A stretch of DNA of 64,000 nucleotides from Anaerococcus sp. Marseille-P3915 (GCF_900258475.1 NZ_LT984887.1:681474-745473); one strand, 5' to 3'. Shown: positions 38,031 to 48,088, numbered from the stretch's first letter. The notes: a model not told the origin generated them from the letters alone. Numbers and translations: made by a program.

Positions 38031-38657
38031 TTAAGATACCTTCTCGGCAATCATAACACCAATCGGTGCAAGACCTCCATATACTAGTCTCATTTCAAGT
38101 ACTGAAAATCCATATTTCTCAATGAAAGCTTCAAATTCTTCTTTATTCCATTCTTGATACATCCTAAACCCAAAAATAGACATCAAAGTCTTTTTGATTT
38201 TTCTTTGTTTCCCCTCTTTCCATAGAAAAGTTGGAGCGAGCAAAATTCCACTAGCTTTTAACACCCTATATATTTCTCTCATTGCATAATCTGGATTTGG
38301 CATGATATGAAGAGCATTAGAGATTAACACACAATCAAATTTTTCATTTGCATAAGATAATGCTGTTGCATCGGCTGTTTCAAATGTAAGATTTTCATAT
38401 TGCCCACGTTTTTTAGCTTCTATAATCATCTGTTCTGAAAAGTCCGTACCAAGCCAGCTTTTACTATGTTTTGAAAGAATAAAAGATAATTGACCTGATC
38501 CACAAGCTAGCTCAAGCACTTCCATGTTTTTATCCAAATAAGGACAAATATATTCACAAACTTTATCATATACTGCTTCATCTTTTTTCATAAAAGGTGC
38601 ATAGAGCTTAGCAAATTTATCCCAAAAATTTTTACTGCTTTTGTCAATCACTTGCAA
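38031..38657 (-). CDS. Class I SAM-dependent methyltransferase
   Basis: 208 aa. Motif I VLELACGSGQLSF, acidic loop GTDFSEQMI, FETADATALSY and NALHIMPNPDYA follow the ubiE/Methyltransf_11 pattern. The substrate is unknown. Its position next to arsenic genes is suggestive, but the conserved cysteines of ArsM are not visible. Confidence 0.85.
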   Translation of the reverse strand: MQVIDKSSKNFWDKFAKLYAPFMKKDEAVYDKVCEYICPYLDKNMEVLELACGSGQLSFILSKHSKSWLGTDFSEQMIIEAKKRGQYENLTFETADATALSYANEKFDCVLISNALHIMPNPDYAMREIYRVLKASGILLAPTFLWKEGKQRKIKKTLMSIFGFRMYQEWNKEEFEAFIEKYGFSVLEMRLVYGGLAPIGVMIAEKVS

Positions 38658-38900
38658 TCCTCCTCTATATATAAATTACCCTATTTATCTTTATATTAAT
38701 ATTATACCTTGTAAAAATTAATAATAGCTGTTCCTATCCAATTAGGAATACTAAAAACTAGAGATCTGAATTAGAAAAGTTTTAAAATTGAAAATATGTA
38801 AAAAAGCTATATCTCCCTACCGGCATCTGATATAAAAATCTCTAGTAGATAGGAATTATAGCTATTAAAAATAATTAATGATTTGCTCAAAAATCAACTT

Positions 38901-39323
38901 CTATTTTTCATTCAAACTAATTTCATTTTTCTTAATTCTAAGGCTTAAATCCTTGATATTTTTTTCTATTTTAGATATAATTTTCCTAAAAAACTCATCG
39001 TCTTGACCTGTTGGATCTTCTAAATTCCAATCTTCTGTATATTGATTTTCTACAATCGGGCAAATTACATCACAACCCATAGTAATTGATATGTCAATAT
39101 CTGGCAAATCATCAATAAGCTTTGAATATTGAATTTTCTCCATGTCAATATTGTATATATCTTTCATTAGCCTGACAGCATCTTGATTTATTTGGTTTTT
39201 TATTTGTGTTCCAGCTGAGTAGGAGTCAAACACATCTGAAGCAAATTTTTTCCCTAAGGCTTCTGCAATTTGGCTCCTACAGCTATTATGGACACATATA
39301 AATGCAACTTTTGGCTTTCTCAT
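38901..39323 (-). CDS. arsC: Arsenate reductase, low-molecular-weight phosphatase type
   Basis: Reduces arsenate to arsenite for export. 140 aa; P-loop FICVHNSCRSQIAEAL near the N-terminus and NLEDPTGQDDEFF near the C-terminus, as in ArsC of the thioredoxin-coupled family. One partner cysteine appears in TMGCDVICP. Last gene of the ars operon; the thioredoxin-like gene six bases upstream may act as electron donor. Confidence 0.88.
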   Translation of the reverse strand: MRKPKVAFICVHNSCRSQIAEALGKKFASDVFDSYSAGTQIKNQINQDAVRLMKDIYNIDMEKIQYSKLIDDLPDIDISITMGCDVICPIVENQYTEDWNLEDPTGQDDEFFRKIISKIEKNIKDLSLRIKKNEISLNEK

Positions 39324-39329
39324 TTTAAT

Positions 39330-39704
39330 TTACACCATTTTTTCTAATAATTCTTTTACTTCATACTTGTTTAAAACTTTGCCATATGATACAACTTTTC
39401 CCTTTATAACTAAGGCTGGAGTAGACATAACTCCATAACTTGCGATTTGAGAAAAGTCTGTAATGTGGTCTATTGATTCTTCAACATTAAGTTCAGCCAG
39501 TGCTTCCCTAGTTGATCTTTCTAAAGCAATACACTTAGCGCAACCAGAACCTAATATCTTTATCCCCTTTTCTTCTGCTTTTTCTATATTATCTGACGAG
39601 TAATTTACATCACAACAAGTTGATTTTTTAACATCCTTATTATTAACAGGCTCACAATTTCCTCCACAAGTACAGTTTTTCTCTTTTTTACCAAATAATC
39701 TCAT
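39330..39704 (-). CDS. Thioredoxin-like redox protein
   Basis: 124 aa. The N-terminus is cysteine-rich (CTCGGNCEPV and KSTCCDV), then a small thioredoxin fold with GSGCAKCIALE, VMSTPALVIKG and KVLNKYEVKELL, the pattern of the 'redox-active disulfide protein 2'/MTH895 family often next to arsP-type permeases. It probably supplies electrons to ArsC or carries metal(loid). Confidence 0.85.
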   Translation of the reverse strand: MRLFGKKEKNCTCGGNCEPVNNKDVKKSTCCDVNYSSDNIEKAEEKGIKILGSGCAKCIALERSTREALAELNVEESIDHITDFSQIASYGVMSTPALVIKGKVVSYGKVLNKYEVKELLEKMV

Positions 39705-39766
39705 TTTTCCTCCTTAATCCATATATATTTTTTCTTTCTTATTAATTATTTCATTTTACTTCCCCG

Positions 39767-40762
39767 TCATATTAAAAAAGGGCTAATAATATTAAATAAG
39801 TAACCTACAACAATTATGCCAAAAATACAAATTCCTATAAATAGGAATAAAAGCTTAGGTTTAACTGCTTTTTTTAACATAATCAATGATGGTAGGCTTA
39901 GTGTAGTAACTGCCATCATAAAAGATAGGACGGTTCCAAGTTGGGCGCCTTTTGCCAATAGAGCTTCTGCTATTGGTATAGTTCCAAAAATATCAGCATA
40001 CATTGGTATTCCTACAATAGTTGCCAAAACCACTCCAAATGGATTATTGCTTCCTAAGATATTTTCCACCCAAGTTTGAGGGATCCAATTGTGTATCAAT
40101 GACCCAATGCCCACACCTACTAAAATATAAGGGAAAACTTTTTTGAAAGTATCACTGACTTGAGTTTTAGAAAAATCAACCCTATCTTTTACTGTTAAGC
40201 TTGGAGAGCTAATATCAACTTGACTAGCATTTTTTATAAAATCTTCTACATAACTTTCCATATGCAGTTTTTCAATAAGGCTACCACCAGCTACAGCAAT
40301 AATTAGCCCAAAGACTACATATGCTAGGGCTATTTTACCTCCAAAGATGCTCATTAGTAAAATAAGGCTACCCAAATCAACCATTGGAGAAGATATTAAA
40401 AATGAAAAACTCACTCCAATAGGCAAACCAGCACTTGTAAAGCCCATGAAAATAGGGATTGAAGAGCATGAACAAAAAGGTGTTACTGTGCCTAGTAAAG
40501 CAGATATAATATTTGCCCACAATCCATCAAAACGTCCCAGAATTTTTTTGCTTCTTTCAGGTGGGAAATAGCTTTGTATATAAGAAATTATAAAAATTAA
40601 CACGCAAAGTAATATTGTAATTTTTATAACATCATATACGAAAAATTGTAAACTTCCTCCAAGTTTTGTGCTTATATCAAGGCCAAGATTTGTCAATATT
40701 TTTCCTATCAATTCATTGAGCCATTTCATACCTAGAATTTGATCTTGAATAAAACTCCACAT
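39767..40762 (-). CDS. arsP: Permease of the ArsP/UPF0718 family
   Basis: 331 aa, about eight helices. Motif TPFCSCSSIPIFMGF with clustered cysteines and FLISSPMVDLGSL are diagnostic. ArsP proteins export trivalent organoarsenicals; related members act on other metals. The placement between acr3 and a thioredoxin-like gene supports arsenic. Confidence 0.85.
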   Translation of the reverse strand: MWSFIQDQILGMKWLNELIGKILTNLGLDISTKLGGSLQFFVYDVIKITILLCVLIFIISYIQSYFPPERSKKILGRFDGLWANIISALLGTVTPFCSCSSIPIFMGFTSAGLPIGVSFSFLISSPMVDLGSLILLMSIFGGKIALAYVVFGLIIAVAGGSLIEKLHMESYVEDFIKNASQVDISSPSLTVKDRVDFSKTQVSDTFKKVFPYILVGVGIGSLIHNWIPQTWVENILGSNNPFGVVLATIVGIPMYADIFGTIPIAEALLAKGAQLGTVLSFMMAVTTLSLPSLIMLKKAVKPKLLFLFIGICIFGIIVVGYLFNIISPFLI

Positions 40763-40764
40763 AC

Positions 40765-41838
40765 CTAAACTCCATAAACGTTATATTCTTGATTTTCTAA
40801 AAACCAGTGTTTTGTGTTATTAGCAATATTTACTAAGAATAACATAACTGGGACTTCAGTAAGAACACCTACTGTGCAAGCTAATGCAACTGGTGAATCC
40901 ATCCCAAATATTGCTATTGCAACAGCTACAGATAATTCAAAGAAATTTGAAGCTCCAATCATGCCTGCTGGTGCAGCTATTTCAAAAGGTAAGCCTACTT
41001 TTTTGCTTACACCATAGGCAATAGTAAAAATTAGGAAAGTTTGAATGGTAAGTGGAATAGCTATCAATAAAATATGAAATGGGTTTTCTAAAATTACATT
41101 TGCTTGTGAAGAAAATATAATTATTAGAGTCAATAGTAGTCCAACTGTTGTCATTCCATCAAATTTACTTAAAAATTGTTTTTCAAAATAATCCTTTCCT
41201 CTTTTATCAATTACTGTTTTCCTTGTGATAACACCTCCTAATAATGGAAAAGCAACAAATAAAAACACACTAGTAAATAATGTGCTATATGGTACTACAA
41301 CATTAGACACACCTAATAAAAACTTCACTATAGGTACAAAAGCAATTAAAATTATTAAATCATTTGTGGCTACTTGAACCACAGTGTAAGCAGGGTCACC
41401 CTTTGTAAGAGTCGACCACACAAAAACCATAGCAGTGCATGGCGCAGCTCCGAGCAAAACAGCTCCCGCTAAATAATCACCTGCCAAATCATTAGGAATG
41501 ATATTTTTAAACATAATAAAGAAAAACAAATAAGCTATTCCAAACATAGTAAATGGTTTTATTAGCCAATTAACAGCCCATGTTACAAACAAACCTTTTG
41601 GATTTTCTCTAACTCTTTTAATACTTTGAAAATCTACTTTCATCATCATTGGATAAATCATAATCCAAATTAATATCGCTATCGGCACAGATATACCAGC
41701 AATTTGAATTTTACCTAAAGCAGATGGGATTATAGGTATATATTTTCCTATAAGTACCCCAACAATCATGCAAAACAATACCCATAAAGTTAGGTATTTT
41801 TGAAATACATTAATTCCTTCATTCTTATTTTTTTCCAT
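40765..41838 (-). CDS. acr3: Arsenite efflux permease Acr3
   Basis: 357 aa, ten helices. The conserved functional Cys lies in LLGAAPCTAMVFVWS, with GVLTEVPVMLFLVNI near the C-terminus, both typical of the bile-acid/arsenite symporter superfamily Acr3 branch. It expels arsenite using proton motive force. Second gene of the operon, behind arsR, two bases ahead of arsP. Confidence 0.92.
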   Translation of the reverse strand: MEKNKNEGINVFQKYLTLWVLFCMIVGVLIGKYIPIIPSALGKIQIAGISVPIAILIWIMIYPMMMKVDFQSIKRVRENPKGLFVTWAVNWLIKPFTMFGIAYLFFFIMFKNIIPNDLAGDYLAGAVLLGAAPCTAMVFVWSTLTKGDPAYTVVQVATNDLIILIAFVPIVKFLLGVSNVVVPYSTLFTSVFLFVAFPLLGGVITRKTVIDKRGKDYFEKQFLSKFDGMTTVGLLLTLIIIFSSQANVILENPFHILLIAIPLTIQTFLIFTIAYGVSKKVGLPFEIAAPAGMIGASNFFELSVAVAIAIFGMDSPVALACTVGVLTEVPVMLFLVNIANNTKHWFLENQEYNVYGV

Positions 41839-41899
41839 AGTTCATCATCCTCCTTTAGTATAGACATATTCAAATATTTCTATGTATGGTACAAAAAAA

Positions 41900-42211
41900 T
41901 TACTTATCCCAATTGTGACAAATACATCCCTCTCCGTTATCAAATATTTCCTTTAAGTCGGATTGCATCTCATTTAAAATCTTCTTATTGGCAATGTAAT
42001 ATATGTTTTTTCCTTCTCTTCGACTAATAACTAGATTAGCCTCCTCTAATCTTTTCATATCATTAGATAGGGTTGGTTGTGTTATATCAAATTTCTCTAA
42101 TATCTCACAGGCACAGAGCTCATCGCAAGATAACATGTCTATAATTTCTAATCTTTTTGGATCACTCAAAACTTTTAATTTTTTTGATAGATCTATATAT
42201 TTATTCTTCAT
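41900..42211 (-). CDS. arsR: ArsR-family transcriptional repressor
   Basis: 103 aa from the ATG at 42211, which has GGAGG four bases upstream; the frame is open further but without such a site. Winged helix with metalloid-binding cysteines in CDELCACEILEKF (the CxC-type site of ArsR) and recognition helix TQPTLSNDMKRLE. A further Cys pair CICHNW stands at the C-terminus. It should repress its own operon until arsenite binds. Confidence 0.9.
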   Translation of the reverse strand: MKNKYIDLSKKLKVLSDPKRLEIIDMLSCDELCACEILEKFDITQPTLSNDMKRLEEANLVISRREGKNIYYIANKKILNEMQSDLKEIFDNGEGCICHNWDK

Positions 42212-42231
42212 GTAACCTCCTTCATCTTTTC

Positions 42232-42267
42232 GTATAAAATTATACAATTCATATAGAAGATTGTCAA
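42232..42267 (-). promoter_or_regulatory. ars promoter with overlapping operator
   Basis: Minus strand TTGACA (42267-42262), exact 17-bp spacer, TATAAT (42244-42239). The -10 lies in an interrupted palindrome GTATAA-N2-TTATAC (42232-42245), well placed for an ArsR operator. A perfect consensus promoter held by a repressor. Confidence 0.8.
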
Positions 42268-42497
42268 TGTGTTTTTTCCTATCTCTTAAATAATTTTTAT
42301 TCTTCCTTTCCACCATCTCAACCAATTTATCTCTATAAACTTGTGTTATTTTCTTCATTTCACTTAAAATATTACAATTTATTTAGACTTTGTAAAAATT
42401 TACCAATGTAATGTTCGACCCAAGTAGAATTTAAAGCAAAAAATTAGGCCTTTAAGATTTCTTATAAAGATCCTAAAAGCCACCTGTTTCAACAGAA

Positions 42498-42548
42498 TTA
42501 TAGCCTATCAACTAAATTTCTTGACATTAATACTACAGTCTCCACATG
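42498..42548 (-). pseudogene. rumA/rlmD C-terminal tail relic 1
   Basis: Minus frame HVETVVLMSRNLVDRL and stop, the C-terminus of the RlmD/RumA class of rRNA uracil methyltransferases. The nucleotides ACAGTCTCCACATG form the core known to be used by serine-recombinase elements. No methyltransferase body is present. Confidence 0.65.
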
Positions 42549-42661
42549 TCTTTAATTATGGGATAGAAAAAAGGAATATAAAAAATTGAAAAAATAATTT
42601 TTTCTGGTATGAATATTATTATTGTAGAAAAATTACAAATAATTACCCGAGGAGGTAAAAT

Positions 42662-42789
42662 ATGAAAATCTTTGAATCAATAAAAAATAGGTGGAAAAAA
42701 TTCTTGGAAAATCTAGCAAAAGAAAATAAAAAACTTTTGGAAATGAAAGATTAGATTGTTGTTCAATGAACAAAAGAGAATATAAATAA
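42662..42789 (+). pseudogene. LDCC-motif small metal-binding protein, frameshifted
   Basis: ATG at 42662 after GAGGAGG; begins MKIFESIKNRWKKFLENLAK and stops early. One added A in the A6 run near 42730 restores KTFGNERLDCCSMNKREYK and a stop at 42789, the conserved end of the short LDCC proteins of Firmicutes. Confidence 0.6.
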
Positions 42790-42809
42790 AGAAAAAAATG
42801 ACCATGGCG

Positions 42810-43500
42810 GAGACTGTGTAAAATTTTGTGTATAGAAACCTCCTGATTAGGGTAAGTAAAAACTAATCAGGAGGAATTTTTATGCCAAGAAAAAAACAGA
42901 AACAAAAAGAAGCAAAATAGCAAACATGTTAAAAAAATTAATGAAAGACCTAAAAGCAGTGTACAAAGTACCAACAGAAGACTTAGACTTAACAAATTTA
43001 GACATCTTTAAAGAAAAATGGGGTAAAAATACCCAATGTGTGTAAACTTTTAGAAAAATAACTTGGCAGAATTATTCACATATTTTAAATATCCATAAGG
43101 AATAAGAAAACTAAGATACAACAAACGCCATGGAAAACTTCAATAGGCAATTAAGAAAAGTTACTAAAAACATGACAATATTTTCAAATGACTACGCACT
43201 ACAAAAAGCTTGTATCTAGCAATGGTAGATGCCTCAAGTAAGTGGACCTATAGGATCCGTCGCTGGGACTAAATCTTATTCCAATTATCAATATTTTTTG
43301 AAGGAAGTTTTAATTAAGATAAAAACTTAGTATGAAATCGGCTGCAAATTTCATGAAAATTCGACAGTTTATTAAGCCCAAGTAAAATTAAGACAAGCTC
43401 CATTCCTATAGGAATTGACAAATATTGATACATAAAAAATGTATTAACCCTTATCCTTATATCAGGATTTAGGTTTATGCACAAAATTATTTACAGATTC
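42810..43500 (+). mobile_element. Internally deleted IS256-family element
   Basis: Ends form an imperfect inverted repeat: left GAGACTGTGTAAAATTTTG, right (reverse) GAATCTGTAAATAATTTTG. Inside are transposase pieces in several frames: DLDLTNLDIFKEKWG, TYFKYPKEIRKLRYN, AMENFNRQLRKVTKNMTIFS and WTYRIRRWD. All catalytic regions are broken and the length is about half of an intact element. Confidence 0.75.
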
Positions 43501-43509
43501 AAAAAATTT

Positions 43510-43657
43510 GACAGTACCAATTATTTTTGTACTTTGATTTAGATAGTCTTTCTAAAAATCTTTCGAAAAAATATATTTTCAGAACTTCTTGCGACTTTAA
43601 AATTTTCTTCTCTGCTAGGCTTTTTATCTTGCCCTTTATACTCTCGATATTAATCAC
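43510..43657 (-). pseudogene. Truncated AbiEii-type toxin fragment
   Basis: GTG at 43657 begins VINIESIKGKIKSLAEKK, then EVLKIYFFERFLERLSKSKY, as in the N-terminus of nucleotidyltransferase AbiEii toxins. It stops at the IS256 end. A four-base overlap with the antitoxin remnant repeats normal abiE operon structure. Confidence 0.6.
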
Positions 43658-43893
43658 GATAATGCCTCCATATATTTCCTAATTTCATCTTCTATTTTTT
43701 AAATAGTCTACTGTATTTTATGAGTCGTCTTAGATTTTTATTTGGTGATTTAAAGTATCTTTTTATGGCTTCTGTGAAAATCTGCTTATCTATTTTTTTC
43801 TCTGTCGATTATTATATCGCAAATTGTTAGATCTATATCATAAACTGGAATAAGATTGCCTTGTGGTGATTTTATTTTTGTCTTTCCTTTTTC
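43654..43893 (-). pseudogene. AbiEi-type antitoxin C-terminal fragment
   Basis: Frames together read NLIPVYDIDLTICDIIIDRE, KQIFTEAIKRYFKSPNKNLR, LIKYSRLFK and EDEIRKYMEALS, the C-terminal domain of AbiEi. Frameshifts in A-runs and a missing N-terminal winged helix disable it. Confidence 0.6.
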
Positions 43894-43974
43894 TACTTTA
43901 ATTGATACATTTTCAAGTATCATTTGTTATTTGATTTTCTTTGTTAAATTTCTTGTTTCAAGCATAATTTCCAT
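43894..43974 (-). pseudogene. N-terminal scrap of an ABC transporter ATPase
   Basis: MLETRNLTKKIK, a stop, then QMILENVSIKVEKGK: the first 30 residues of a lantibiotic-type ABC ATPase joined to the AbiEi fragment just before Walker A would occur. Confidence 0.5.
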
Positions 43975-44125
43975 ATATTATTCCTCCATTTCTTATGTAA
44001 TCAATTCTAACAATAAAAAATAACCAAATTATAATTACGGTATTTTTTGAAAAAATATATAAACTTTGAAATGAGCTTTGAAAGAAGCAATCACAGTAAA
44101 TGTACGGACACTTACGAAAAAATTA

Positions 44126-44154
44126 ATGGAGCAGACCTTTATGGCATGCTCCAT
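44126..44154. terminator. Terminator near the end of the urease operon
   Basis: ATGGAGCA (44126-44133) pairs with TGCTCCAT (44147-44154), with T-runs on both strands. A weaker hairpin AGAACCC/GGGTTCT (44180-44224) stands between it and the ureC stop. Confidence 0.7.
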
Positions 44155-44245
44155 TTTTTTAATTTTTACCTTGTTAGGGAGAACCCTAAGACCTCTACAT
44201 CTCTAGTAAGTATTTTGGGGTTCTTGTTAAGCTCTAATATTTATT

Positions 44246-45967
44246 TTAAAATAAGTTGTATAATTGACCTAGGGCGACCTTGTCTACTGGATCACATGAG
44301 ATTTTCTTTCCTTCAATTGTTACTTCATAAGTTTCTGGATCTACCTTAATGTTTGGAGTTTCGAAGTTTAGTTTCATATCTTTTTTGCCGATGTTTCTAC
44401 AATTATGAACAGGTAGTACCATTCTTTTTAGGTCCAGCTTTTCTTTTATGCCTGCTTCATAGGCTGCTTTTGAAACGAAGGTCATGCAAGAGTTTCCGAT
44501 TCCTCCGCCAATGGCTGCATACATTCTTCTATATATAACAGGTTGTGGTGTTGGTATGGATGCGTTAGGATCTCCTGATGGTGCCATTATTATTAACCCA
44601 TTTTTTAGTATTTGTTTTGGACGAACTCCAAAGAATTTTGGCTCCCAAAGGACTAGGTCTGCACGTTTACCGACTTCGATTGAACCAATATATTCAGATA
44701 CTCCATGGGCTATGGCTGGATTTATAGTGTATTTGGCTACATATCTTTTAGCCCTAAAGTTATCGTTATTATTTCCTTCATCTTCTTTAAGGGCTCCACG
44801 TTGGTCCTTCATCTTTGATGCTGTTTGCCATGTTCTCATGACAACTTCTCCTATCCTACCCATGGCTTGAGAGTCTGAAGACATTATTGAGAATACTCCC
44901 ATGTCTTGGAGAACATCTTCTGCAGCTATTGTTTCCGGTCTAATCCTTGAGTCAGCAAAGGCTACATCTTCTTCTATGGTTTTGTCAAGATTGTGACAAA
45001 CCATAACCATATCCAAGTGCTCATCTGATGTGTTTATGGTAAAAGGCATGGTTGGATTTGTTGATGCTGGAAAGACATTATTAAATCCTGCTGCAACTAT
45101 TTGATCTGGTGCATGTCCTCCTCCTGCTCCTTCAGTATGGAAGAAATGTATAGCTCTACCACCAATAGCATCTAGGGTATCTTCGATTGTACCACCTTCG
45201 TTAAGGGTGTCGGTATGAATGGCAACTGCAATATCGTACTCATCAGCAACTTCAAGGCTGGCATTTATAACGGCTCTTGTTGCTCCCCAGTCTTCATGAA
45301 TCTTTAGTCCGCAAGCTCCTGCTTTTATTTGTTCATAAAGTGGCTCTTTGCTTGAGCAGTTACCCTTACCTAATAGTCCAACATTTACTGGATATCCTTC
45401 GACTGATTTTAGCATAGCTTCTAGGTGGTTAGGGCCTGGAGTACAGGTTGTAGCATTTGTTCCATCAGCAGGGCCTGTTCCGCCTCCGATTAGGGTAGTA
45501 GTTCCTCCTGCTAGAGCGGTATTTGCTTGATCGGCTGATATAAAATGAACGTGGGTGTCAATTGCTCCAGCGGTTACGATTTTATTTTCGCCTGAGATTA
45601 TCTCAGTGCTTGCCCCTATTACAAGACCAGGGTTGACATTATCGTTCATATCAGGGTTACCTGACTTGCCTATTCCTGTAATAATACCATCCCTAATTCC
45701 TATATCTGCCTTGTAGATACCAGTATAGTCTAGGATAATCGCATTTGTAATTACTGTATCGCAAGTTCCTGAGGCATAGCTTGCAGTTGAAGATTGGTTC
45801 ATACCATCTCTTACAGTCTTACCACCACCAAAGATTGATTCATCTCCATAAATTGCATAATCTTTTTCTATTTCTATTATAATATTTGTATCTGCTAGTC
45901 TAACTTTATCGCCTGTAGTTGGCCCATACATAGACCCGTATTTTTCTCTTGAGATTTTAAATGACAT
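44246..45967 (-). CDS. ureC: Urease alpha subunit UreC
   Basis: Catalytic subunit hydrolysing urea to ammonia and carbamate. 573 aa, normal length. Nickel ligands and active site appear as [10 protein letters not shown], the carbamylated Lys in [36 protein letters not shown] and the flap MVCHNLDK with Cys-His. Last gene of the operon; start directly follows the ureB stop. Confidence 0.97.
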   Translation of the reverse strand: MSFKISREKYGSMYGPTTGDKVRLADTNIIIEIEKDYAIYGDESIFGGGKTVRDGMNQSSTASYASGTCDTVITNAIILDYTGIYKADIGIRDGIITGIGKSGNPDMNDNVNPGLVIGASTEIISGENKIVTAGAIDTHVHFISADQANTALAGGTTTLIGGGTGPADGTNATTCTPGPNHLEAMLKSVEGYPVNVGLLGKGNCSSKEPLYEQIKAGACGLKIHEDWGATRAVINASLEVADEYDIAVAIHTDTLNEGGTIEDTLDAIGGRAIHFFHTEGAGGGHAPDQIVAAGFNNVFPASTNPTMPFTINTSDEHLDMVMVCHNLDKTIEEDVAFADSRIRPETIAAEDVLQDMGVFSIMSSDSQAMGRIGEVVMRTWQTASKMKDQRGALKEDEGNNNDNFRAKRYVAKYTINPAIAHGVSEYIGSIEVGKRADLVLWEPKFFGVRPKQILKNGLIIMAPSGDPNASIPTPQPVIYRRMYAAIGGGIGNSCMTFVSKAAYEAGIKEKLDLKRMVLPVHNCRNIGKKDMKLNFETPNIKVDPETYEVTIEGKKISCDPVDKVALGQLYNLF

Positions 45968-46351
45968 CTATTCCTCTCCATCACTATTAATATTAGCGTA
46001 GGCTTTTTGAACTAAGTTTTTCATGGCTTCATCTTTTTTTATATCATGGGCTACACCATTTGTGAGTCCGTTAAAGCCGATCACCCTTCCATTTCCGCCG
46101 ATATCTATTAATCTAACCCTATGGGTTTGACCTGGTTCAAATCTAATAGCATTTCCTGCAGGAATGTCTAGCTTTTTGCCAAAGGCCATGCTACGATCGA
46201 ATTTCAAAAATCTATTCACTTCAAAAAAATGAAAATGAGAACCGATTTGTACGGCCCTATCTCCAGTATTTGTTACTTTTATTTCAATAGCTTCGAAATC
46301 TTCATTTAAAATTAAATCTTCGTCTTTATAAAAAATTTCACCTGGAATCAT
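45968..46351 (-). CDS. ureB: Urease beta subunit UreB
   Basis: 127 aa. It opens MIPGEIFYKDEDLILNED, with VQIGSHFHFFEVN, GKKLDIPAGNAIRFEPGQ and IGGNGRVIGFNG, all standard. Separate from the gamma subunit, as in most non-Helicobacter bacteria. Confidence 0.96.
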   Translation of the reverse strand: MIPGEIFYKDEDLILNEDFEAIEIKVTNTGDRAVQIGSHFHFFEVNRFLKFDRSMAFGKKLDIPAGNAIRFEPGQTHRVRLIDIGGNGRVIGFNGLTNGVAHDIKKDEAMKNLVQKAYANINSDGEE

Positions 46352-46360
46352 TTTTGCCTC

Positions 46361-46663
46361 CTACACTATTGGTTGATGAACTGTTACAAGCTTGGTTCCA
46401 TCAGGAAATGTGGCTTCTATTTGTACATCCTTAATCATTTCAGGGACACCTTCCATGACATCATCCCTAGTTAGAATCTTCCTGCCTTCTTGCATCAAAT
46501 CTGAAACAGTCTTGCCATCACGAGCCATTTCATAAAGCTCGGCACTGATTAGAGCGACTGCTTCAGGATAGTTTAATTTAAGTCCACGTTCTTTACGCTT
46601 TCTGGCAACTTCTCCAGCTGTAAATATCATCAAGCGTTCAATATCTTTTGGTACTAAATGCAT
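46361..46663 (-). CDS. ureA: Urease gamma subunit UreA
   Basis: 100 aa, full length. [36 protein letters not shown] and [17 protein letters not shown] are the family blocks. Overlaps ureD by 10 bp. Confidence 0.96.
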   Translation of the reverse strand: MHLVPKDIERLMIFTAGEVARKRKERGLKLNYPEAVALISAELYEMARDGKTVSDLMQEGRKILTRDDVMEGVPEMIKDVQIEATFPDGTKLVTVHQPIV

Positions 46664-47469
46664 ATCCTTCCCCCTTTTTCAATTAAATAATCTATTATTT
46701 CTTTTTCACATTCTATTAGATCCTGGCCCATCTTGCCCAAAATCCTGATTTGAATATCATTTCTAAAACTTAAACTTGCCCCACCTTTTAGGCCTCTTTT
46801 TTGGCTATGCTTTTCAATTATTTTGCGGATTTCGCCAATGTTATCTTCATTGGAAAAATTTATAGCAACCATAGACAAAAAGTGGTCATAGCCTTCCATC
46901 AGGCCAAGTTCATTTATCTCTTGTTCTCTTGGCCTTATGAGGTTTTTTTCGGTGTAAATAAGTTTTTCATCAAGATTGATATCTAGATTAGTCTTGTAGC
47001 TTTTAAATTCAAAACTTTCACCCCTGCCAACTCTACCAGCTACAAAGCAGTTAGAAAAAATAAGCCTGGCATCTTTTTCTAAATCGACCTTGATAACCTC
47101 CCTAAAATCTGCATCCTTGTAGAGAATCATGGGTAAAAGTTTAAAAATAAAGTCAGACTTTTCTTCTCCACGAATTTCGACCCTACGACTTGCGAAAGAA
47201 TCCTTATTCATCTTATAAACTTTTTCGTATGATTGAGAAGAAAGCAAGACCTTGCTATTCTTTTTTGCATAGAATTTTTCTTCTTGCACATCGCCTTCCA
47301 GGATACCTGGGCTTGAGCTCATAATCATAGCCTTGGTAAAGTCTCCATATTTAAATGTATGCATAAGTAGAAATGGTGGCGAATTGTAGATATCTTTTAG
47401 GATTGTTGTATCATCCTTATTTTCAAACTCTAAATATAATCTGCTGGCTCTTGCGTATGTTTTTTTCAT
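46654..47469 (-). CDS. ureD: Urease accessory protein UreD
   Basis: 271 aa. Scaffold that binds apo-urease and receives nickel through the UreFG complex. Motifs [25 protein letters not shown] and [11 protein letters not shown] follow the UreD pattern; divergence is high, as usual for this protein. Located between ureG and ureA, with one-base overlap with ureG. Confidence 0.9.
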   Translation of the reverse strand: MKKTYARASRLYLEFENKDDTTILKDIYNSPPFLLMHTFKYGDFTKAMIMSSSPGILEGDVQEEKFYAKKNSKVLLSSQSYEKVYKMNKDSFASRRVEIRGEEKSDFIFKLLPMILYKDADFREVIKVDLEKDARLIFSNCFVAGRVGRGESFEFKSYKTNLDINLDEKLIYTEKNLIRPREQEINELGLMEGYDHFLSMVAINFSNEDNIGEIRKIIEKHSQKRGLKGGASLSFRNDIQIRILGKMGQDLIECEKEIIDYLIEKGGRICI

Positions 47470-48080
47470 TATTTTAAATCTTCTAATAAGACTTGCTTTC
47501 TTATCCAGTCATAGACCTCATTTAGGCCATCGCCATTTTTGATATTAGTAAAAATAAATGGACGATCTCCTCTTTGGGCTAGGGTATCCTTTCTCATAGC
47601 TTCAAGGTCAACGCCAACATAATGAGCTAAATCTTTTTTGTTTATGATAAGAAGATCTGATCTTAAAATTCCTGGGCCTCCTTTTCGTGGTATATCCCCA
47701 CCTGCAGCTACATCTATTACAAAGATGGTGGCATCTGCAAGGTCAGGACTAAAGGTTGCTGATAGATTGTCTCCACCACTTTCGATAAAGATTATTTCTA
47801 TATCCTTAAAATTTCTGACTAAATCCTCACAAGCTTCAAGGTTCATAGAAACATCATCTCTTATAGCTGTATGAGGACATCCTCCAGTTTCTACTCCTCT
47901 TATCCTATCTCTTTCAAGAATCCCCTGATCTTTTAGGTAGTTTGCATCTTCTTCTGTATATATATCATTAGTAACTACTGCTACCTTGTAATCTTTTTTG
48001 AATTCTTCTACTAGTTTTTCTATCAAATGTGTCTTTCCGCAGCCAACAGGGCCTGCGACACCGATTTTTACGTAATCCAT
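47469..48080 (-). CDS. ureG: Urease accessory GTPase UreG
   Basis: 203 aa. P-loop [43 protein letters not shown] with the nickel-binding Cys-Pro-His, [12 protein letters not shown] and INKKDLA. GTP hydrolysis drives nickel delivery. All motifs intact. Confidence 0.96.
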   Translation of the reverse strand: MDYVKIGVAGPVGCGKTHLIEKLVEEFKKDYKVAVVTNDIYTEEDANYLKDQGILERDRIRGVETGGCPHTAIRDDVSMNLEACEDLVRNFKDIEIIFIESGGDNLSATFSPDLADATIFVIDVAAGGDIPRKGGPGILRSDLLIINKKDLAHYVGVDLEAMRKDTLAQRGDRPFIFTNIKNGDGLNEVYDWIRKQVLLEDLK

Positions 48081-48088
48081 AAGCCTCC

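Noticed and set aside
38031..38657. Methyltransferase next to ars genes as ArsM
   Set aside because: The conserved arsenic-binding cysteines are not visible; called only as a class I methyltransferase.
44484..44870. Long plus-strand frame opposite ureC
   Set aside because: Shadow of strong codon bias in ureC; no start signal and no recognisable domain.
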